This document shows positions 34,285 through 36,731 of a stretch of DNA of 36,731 nt, one piece after another. A program made the position numbers and the translations under genes. The notes below the pieces were generated by a model. That model was given only the letters and a program-made list of their open reading frames with translations, was not told the origin of the DNA and ran no database searches. Numbering within the stretch: the first letter of the stretch is position 1; every line of letters starts with the position of its first letter. This DNA comes from Paenibacillus timonensis (GTDB taxonomy: Bacteria > Bacillota > Bacilli > Paenibacillales > Paenibacillaceae): assembly GCF_022427145.1 (NCBI RefSeq), contig NZ_JAKSXN010000055.1:1-36731 (forward strand), given 5' to 3'.

Positions 34285-34313
34285 ATATTAACTAATTTTA
34301 TCTTGTTCGTCAA
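34285..34313 (-). promoter_or_regulatory. Promoter of the glyQS T-box leader
   Basis: TTGACG (34308-34313) and TAATAT (34285-34290) are 17 bp apart on the minus strand, just before the start of the T-box stem I. The -35 box overlaps the recO stop codon, so the promoter is embedded at the end of recO. Confidence 0.6.
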
Positions 34314-35059
34314 ATTTCATACTTGTCCAGCTGATCGAGAAAATGGCGCGATTTCAGCTTGAGCCCGAGTTGCATATCCATAAAGGCCCGCATCACGGTT
34401 TTCAGCTCCTGCTTCGTTTCCTCCTTGACCTCTACGTTTCCGAGACGGCGCAGGTCCATTTTTTCGAACAGCGTGAGCAGTTTAAGCACCCCCGGCGTTA
34501 CTTGCATCGCCGCTGGATCCTGATGACGGCAGGCTCTGCATAACCTCCCGCCCAACCTCGGGCTGACATAAGGCGAATCGTCGACCCGGCCGCAGGAGAC
34601 GCAGCTCTCGAACGATGGGCCGTAACCTGCTGCCTGCAAGATTTTCATCTCAAACAAATGGATGACGATCTGCGGGTCCTTGCCGGACGATAGGCCCTCG
34701 AGACAAGCCTTTAGCTGGGTATACCAGAAGCTGCCGACCTCCTCGTCCTGCAGCGTCTTATCCAGCAGTTCGCAGGCATACGAGGCGTACGCGGCCAAAA
34801 AAAGGTCCTCACGCAAAGAAAAGTGAGATTCGATCATCTCACCCTGATTTAAGGTCCCCAAACCGCCGTTTTGGCGGAAGAACACGTATTCTCCATGTGT
34901 GAAAAGCTGCGTCAGGGCGGCGTGGCGGCTCTTGACCTTTTTGGCGCCGCGCACCAGTACCCCGATTTTTCCGCTCGTTTCGGTGCATAATGTAATAATT
35001 TTATTGCCTTCCCCATAGTCCATGCTGCGGATAACGATTCCTTCCACTCTGTAGAGCAT
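34310..35059 (-). CDS. recO: DNA repair protein RecO
   Basis: A 249-residue mediator that anneals single strands and helps RecR load RecA. The N-terminal OB fold (MLYRVEGIVIRSMDYGEGNK, then KIGVLVRGAKK) is followed by a helical domain and a C-terminal zinc finger with CVSCG (about residue 155) and CRACRH. Length is standard. GGGGG lies 7 nt before the ATG at 35059. In B. subtilis recO, yqzL and era lie together, as here. Its stop codon overlaps the -35 of the glyQS promoter. Confidence 0.96.
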   Translation of the reverse strand: MLYRVEGIVIRSMDYGEGNKIITLCTETSGKIGVLVRGAKKVKSRHAALTQLFTHGEYVFFRQNGGLGTLNQGEMIESHFSLREDLFLAAYASYACELLDKTLQDEEVGSFWYTQLKACLEGLSSGKDPQIVIHLFEMKILQAAGYGPSFESCVSCGRVDDSPYVSPRLGGRLCRACRHQDPAAMQVTPGVLKLLTLFEKMDLRRLGNVEVKEETKQELKTVMRAFMDMQLGLKLKSRHFLDQLDKYEI

Positions 35060-35098
35060 TTCATTTCCCCCAAACTCGCCTCTCCCGCCAGATCGGTG

Positions 35099-35236
35099 TT
35101 ACTCGGCTTCTTCCTCTACGATCAGCTCTTCGGCAGCCGCAGCTTCCTCCTCATTCGGGCCGCTAGCTTCCTTATAAAGCAAGTAAGCATCGACATCTCC
35201 AGTCATTGCAAAATACTTCCACGAAAAATCTCGCAT
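35099..35236 (-). CDS. yqzL: YqzL-family small protein
   Basis: A 45-residue protein, MRDFSWKYFAMTGDVDAYLL followed by YKEASGPNEEEAA and an acidic Glu/Ala tail. The start is the hallmark of YqzL, found between recO and era in many Firmicutes. Translated from ATG 35236; GGGTG precedes it. No function is known. It is 40 nt upstream of recO and presumably shares its message with recO. Confidence 0.9.
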   Translation of the reverse strand: MRDFSWKYFAMTGDVDAYLLYKEASGPNEEEAAAAEELIVEEEAE

Positions 35237-35290
35237 TCGTATTCACCCTTTCTTCGGAAATGACGCCTGCATCTTCAAAGATAGGATGTG

Positions 35291-35311
35291 CGCATAGACG
35301 GGATCTATGCG
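35291..35311. other. Perfect 8-bp hairpin between era and yqzL
   Basis: CGCATAGA (35291-35298) pairs with TCTATGCG (35304-35311) around a five-base loop, 55 nt upstream of yqzL. It has no T run, so it is not a typical terminator; it may be an operator or mRNA structure in the era-yqzL space. Confidence 0.45.
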
Positions 35312-35349
35312 TTGCAATAACTCCCAGTATAAAGGAGGTTCATAAAGCC

Positions 35350-35374
35350 GACTTTTTGAACTTACATTGAAATA
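35350..35374. repeat. Remnant right end of the 170-bp repeat element
   Basis: GACTTTTTGAACTTACATTGAAAT at 35350-35373 matches the right end of the element at 26838-26861 (GACTTTTTGAAC, then a T-rich link, then ATTGAAAT), with differences only in the link. It sits directly after the era stop codon. Confidence 0.65.
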
Positions 35375-35382
35375 TTATCCCT

Positions 35383-36285
35383 TTAAGCGTCCTTGTGGAA
35401 TCCAAGGTCCTTCAGGATCCGTTCCTGGTTGCGCCAGTCTTTCTTGACCTTCACCCATAACTCGAGAAAAATCTTCGAACCCAGCAGGTTCTCGATGTCG
35501 TGCCGAGCCTGCTTGCCGACTTCCTTCAGCAAAGCCCCCTGTTTACCGATGATAATCCCCTTTTGGGAATCGCGCTCGACGAAAATCACCGCGGAAATGT
35601 TCACCACGCCGTTCTCCTGCACGCACATATCTTCGATCGTGACGGCAATGGAGTGCGGCACTTCTTCGCGGGTCAGATGCAGGATCTTCTCCCGGATCAG
35701 CTCGGCGCAGACGAATTGCTCCGGATGGTCGGTAACCTGATCTTCCGGATAATATTGCGGGCCTTCCGGGAGATACTTGCCGATTTGCTCCAACAGCGTA
35801 TTGACGTTGTTCCCGTGCATCGCCGAAATCGGCACGATTTCGCTAAACGAGTGAAGCTTGCTGTACTCATCGATCAGAGGCAGCAATTGCTCCGGCTCCA
35901 CGCGGTCGATTTTGTTGAGCACCAGGATGACCGGGGTCCGCAAATCCTTCAACCGTTCGATGATAAAACGGTCCCCGCCGCCCAATCCTTCCGCGGCATC
36001 GACGAGGAACAACACCGCCTCGACCTCGCCAAGCGTGTTGAGCGCCGTCGTGTTCATATAGTCGCCAAGCTTGGATTGGCGTTTATGGATCCCCGGCGTA
36101 TCCAGAAAAACGATCTGCATCGATTCCGAGGTATAGACGCCGTGAATTTTATTCCGCGTCGTTTGCGGTTTATCGGACATGATGGCGATTTTCTGACCGA
36201 TGATGTGGTTCATTAGCGTGGATTTGCCCACGTTCGGCCGCCCGATAATCGCCACGAAGCCGGATTTGAATTTTGCTTTTGCCAT
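35383..36285 (-). CDS. era: Ribosome-assembly GTPase Era
   Basis: A 300-residue GTPase that binds the 3' end of 16S rRNA and checks 30S maturation. The G domain has G1 GRPNVGKST at residues 15-23, switch [14 protein letters not shown]3 [15 protein letters not shown]4 [11 protein letters not shown] and G5 ISAMHGNNV. The C-terminal KH domain contains [20 protein letters not shown]. Length and both domains are normal. The ATG at 36285 follows GAAAGGAAC. In related genomes cdd and dgkA usually lie just upstream, but here non-coding repeats do. Confidence 0.97.
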   Translation of the reverse strand: MAKAKFKSGFVAIIGRPNVGKSTLMNHIIGQKIAIMSDKPQTTRNKIHGVYTSESMQIVFLDTPGIHKRQSKLGDYMNTTALNTLGEVEAVLFLVDAAEGLGGGDRFIIERLKDLRTPVILVLNKIDRVEPEQLLPLIDEYSKLHSFSEIVPISAMHGNNVNTLLEQIGKYLPEGPQYYPEDQVTDHPEQFVCAELIREKILHLTREEVPHSIAVTIEDMCVQENGVVNISAVIFVERDSQKGIIIGKQGALLKEVGKQARHDIENLLGSKIFLELWVKVKKDWRNQERILKDLGFHKDA

Positions 36286-36389
36286 AATTGAGTTCCTTTC
36301 GTCTTGACCTGGTCAGTGTCTCCGACCATAACGGTCCGTGTTGGTTCTGTTGCCCGTTTTGCAGGGAGGGGACGCATTGGTAACCTGGA

Positions 36390-36527
36390 GCTTAATGTTG
36401 CTCCATGTGCATCCGACAATCCGAGAGCCTCCGTTGTTCCTATTGCACCTGTTGGTTCGACAGCCTCAGTTGGTCCGTATGCTGCAGTTGGTTCGAGTAC
36501 CTCTGCTGATCCCTGCGGGTACCCCAC
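36390..36527 (-). pseudogene. Decayed collagen-like (G-x-T) repeat remnant upstream of era
   Basis: On the minus strand the frame from about 36510 to 36393 reads in triplets: EVL-EPT-AAY-GPT-EAV-EPT-GAI-GTT-EAL-GLS-DAH-GAT. This is a G-P/T-rich pattern with Gly to Glu changes, as left by a degraded collagen-like gene, and the underlying DNA has 18-nt repeat units (GTTGGTTCGACAGCCTCA and close variants). No start with a ribosome-binding site and no signal or C-terminal domain remain, so I call it a remnant, at low confidence. Confidence 0.4.
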
Positions 36528-36537
36528 AAACCATAAG

Positions 36538-36720
36538 TAACGGACCGAAATAACCTTATTTGTTCATTTCCCGGCTATTTCCCGTTCTAACGGACTCCAC
36601 CGCCCTTATTTGGCTATCGCGACGTCCATTTTCCCCATTTTGTCCGAAATAACGTCTTCTGGATCCGTTAGAATGCGATCGCACACATATGCAGGTCAAT
36701 AGCGTCTCTGGTGTCCGTTA
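36538..36720 (+). repeat. Four-motif nested inverted repeat, copy C
   Basis: Forward motifs at 36538-36562 and 36588-36612 (TAACGGACCG ... CTTATTTG and TAACGGACTC ... CTTATTTG) and reverse motifs at 36645-36670 and 36696-36720. Spacing of motif starts is 50 nt on the left and about 51 nt on the right, as in copy A. The spacer TTCATTTCCCGGCTATTTCCCG is nearly the same as in copy A. It is in the same orientation as A and ends at the window edge. Confidence 0.85.
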
Positions 36721-36731
36721 GCGTTTCGACC

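Noticed and set aside
35290..35345. An AAAGGAGGTT ribosome-binding-like site on the plus strand
   Set aside because: No start codon with an open frame follows; the sequence lies between two minus-strand genes.
36213..36527. A 104-codon minus-strand gene upstream of era
   Set aside because: It begins with GTG without a ribosome-binding site, contains degraded collagen-like triplets, and runs into era in another frame. I kept only the repeat part as a remnant.
26675..36720. CRISPR array as an explanation for the repeats
   Set aside because: Repeats are few, imperfect, inverted and spaced by 50 nt or by kilobases, with no cas genes; this is not an array.

Overview
The window looks like a chromosomal segment of a spore-forming Firmicute close to Paenibacillus. 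The gene blocks follow Bacillus/Paenibacillus order (the yla genes with typA, nifZ/iscS-thiI, and glyQ-glyS-yqxD-dnaG-sigA ... trmK-yqfO with recO-yqzL-era upstream). Shine-Dalgarno sites are strong and often precede GTG or TTG starts, base composition is moderately GC-rich, and spore-associated families (RsfA-like, YhcN/YlaJ) are present. Almost everything is core housekeeping sequence on the minus strand. I see no prophage, insertion sequence with a transposase, CRISPR array, tRNA or rRNA.

Layout from left to right. 1-4.2 kb, minus strand: an OppA-type peptide-binding lipoprotein with a strong terminator, a four-helix membrane protein (DUF3397-like), a ketopantoate reductase and an RsfA/YlbO-type regulator. 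4.4-6 kb, plus strand: a DUF2626-type membrane protein behind a clear sigma-A promoter, and a secreted coiled-coil protein. 6-7.2 kb: an orphan sugar-type solute-binding protein. 7.2-8 kb: a gene-free stretch holding repeat copy A. 8-14.8 kb, the yla-like block: PhoH/YlaK, YlaJ lipoprotein (divergent), YlaL-like flavin-fold protein, an LCP cell-wall ligase, YlaH-like protein, TypA/BipA and a LiaF-like membrane protein. 14.9-16.4 kb: two divergent TerC-family metal transporters. 16.5-19.8 kb: thiI, a cysteine desulfurase, and a signal-less lytic transglycosylase. 19.9-21.3 kb: DUF4190, DUF1540 and YpuI-like small proteins. 21.4-23.4 kb: a subtilisin-family protease, convergent with the RNase P RNA gene. 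24-36.3 kb, minus strand: yqfO, trmK, a membrane protein, a repeat-rich gap, sigA, dnaG, yqxD, glyS and glyQ behind a glycine T-box, then recO, yqzL and era. The right edge carries a decayed collagen-like repeat and repeat copy C.

Functionally, the 24-36 kb block is a macromolecular-synthesis cluster: tRNA charging under T-box control, primase, principal sigma factor, tRNA m1A22 methylation, recombination mediator and the ribosome-assembly GTPase Era. The cysteine desulfurase and ThiI form a dedicated sulfur relay for tRNA s4U (and possibly thiazole).

The least ordinary content is non-coding. Three copies of a ~183-bp element (7619-7802, 26957-27139, 36538-36720) each carry four ~25-nt motifs arranged two forward and two reverse, with fixed 50-51 nt spacing within each pair; copy B is inverted relative to A and C. 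A second 170-bp element with 13-bp terminal inverted repeats (26680-26849) has a tandem partial copy and a distant remnant. The RNase P RNA has class A architecture although the organism is a Bacilli member. A 20-bp hairpin that is perfect only when read as minus-strand RNA abuts the cysteine desulfurase ribosome-binding site.
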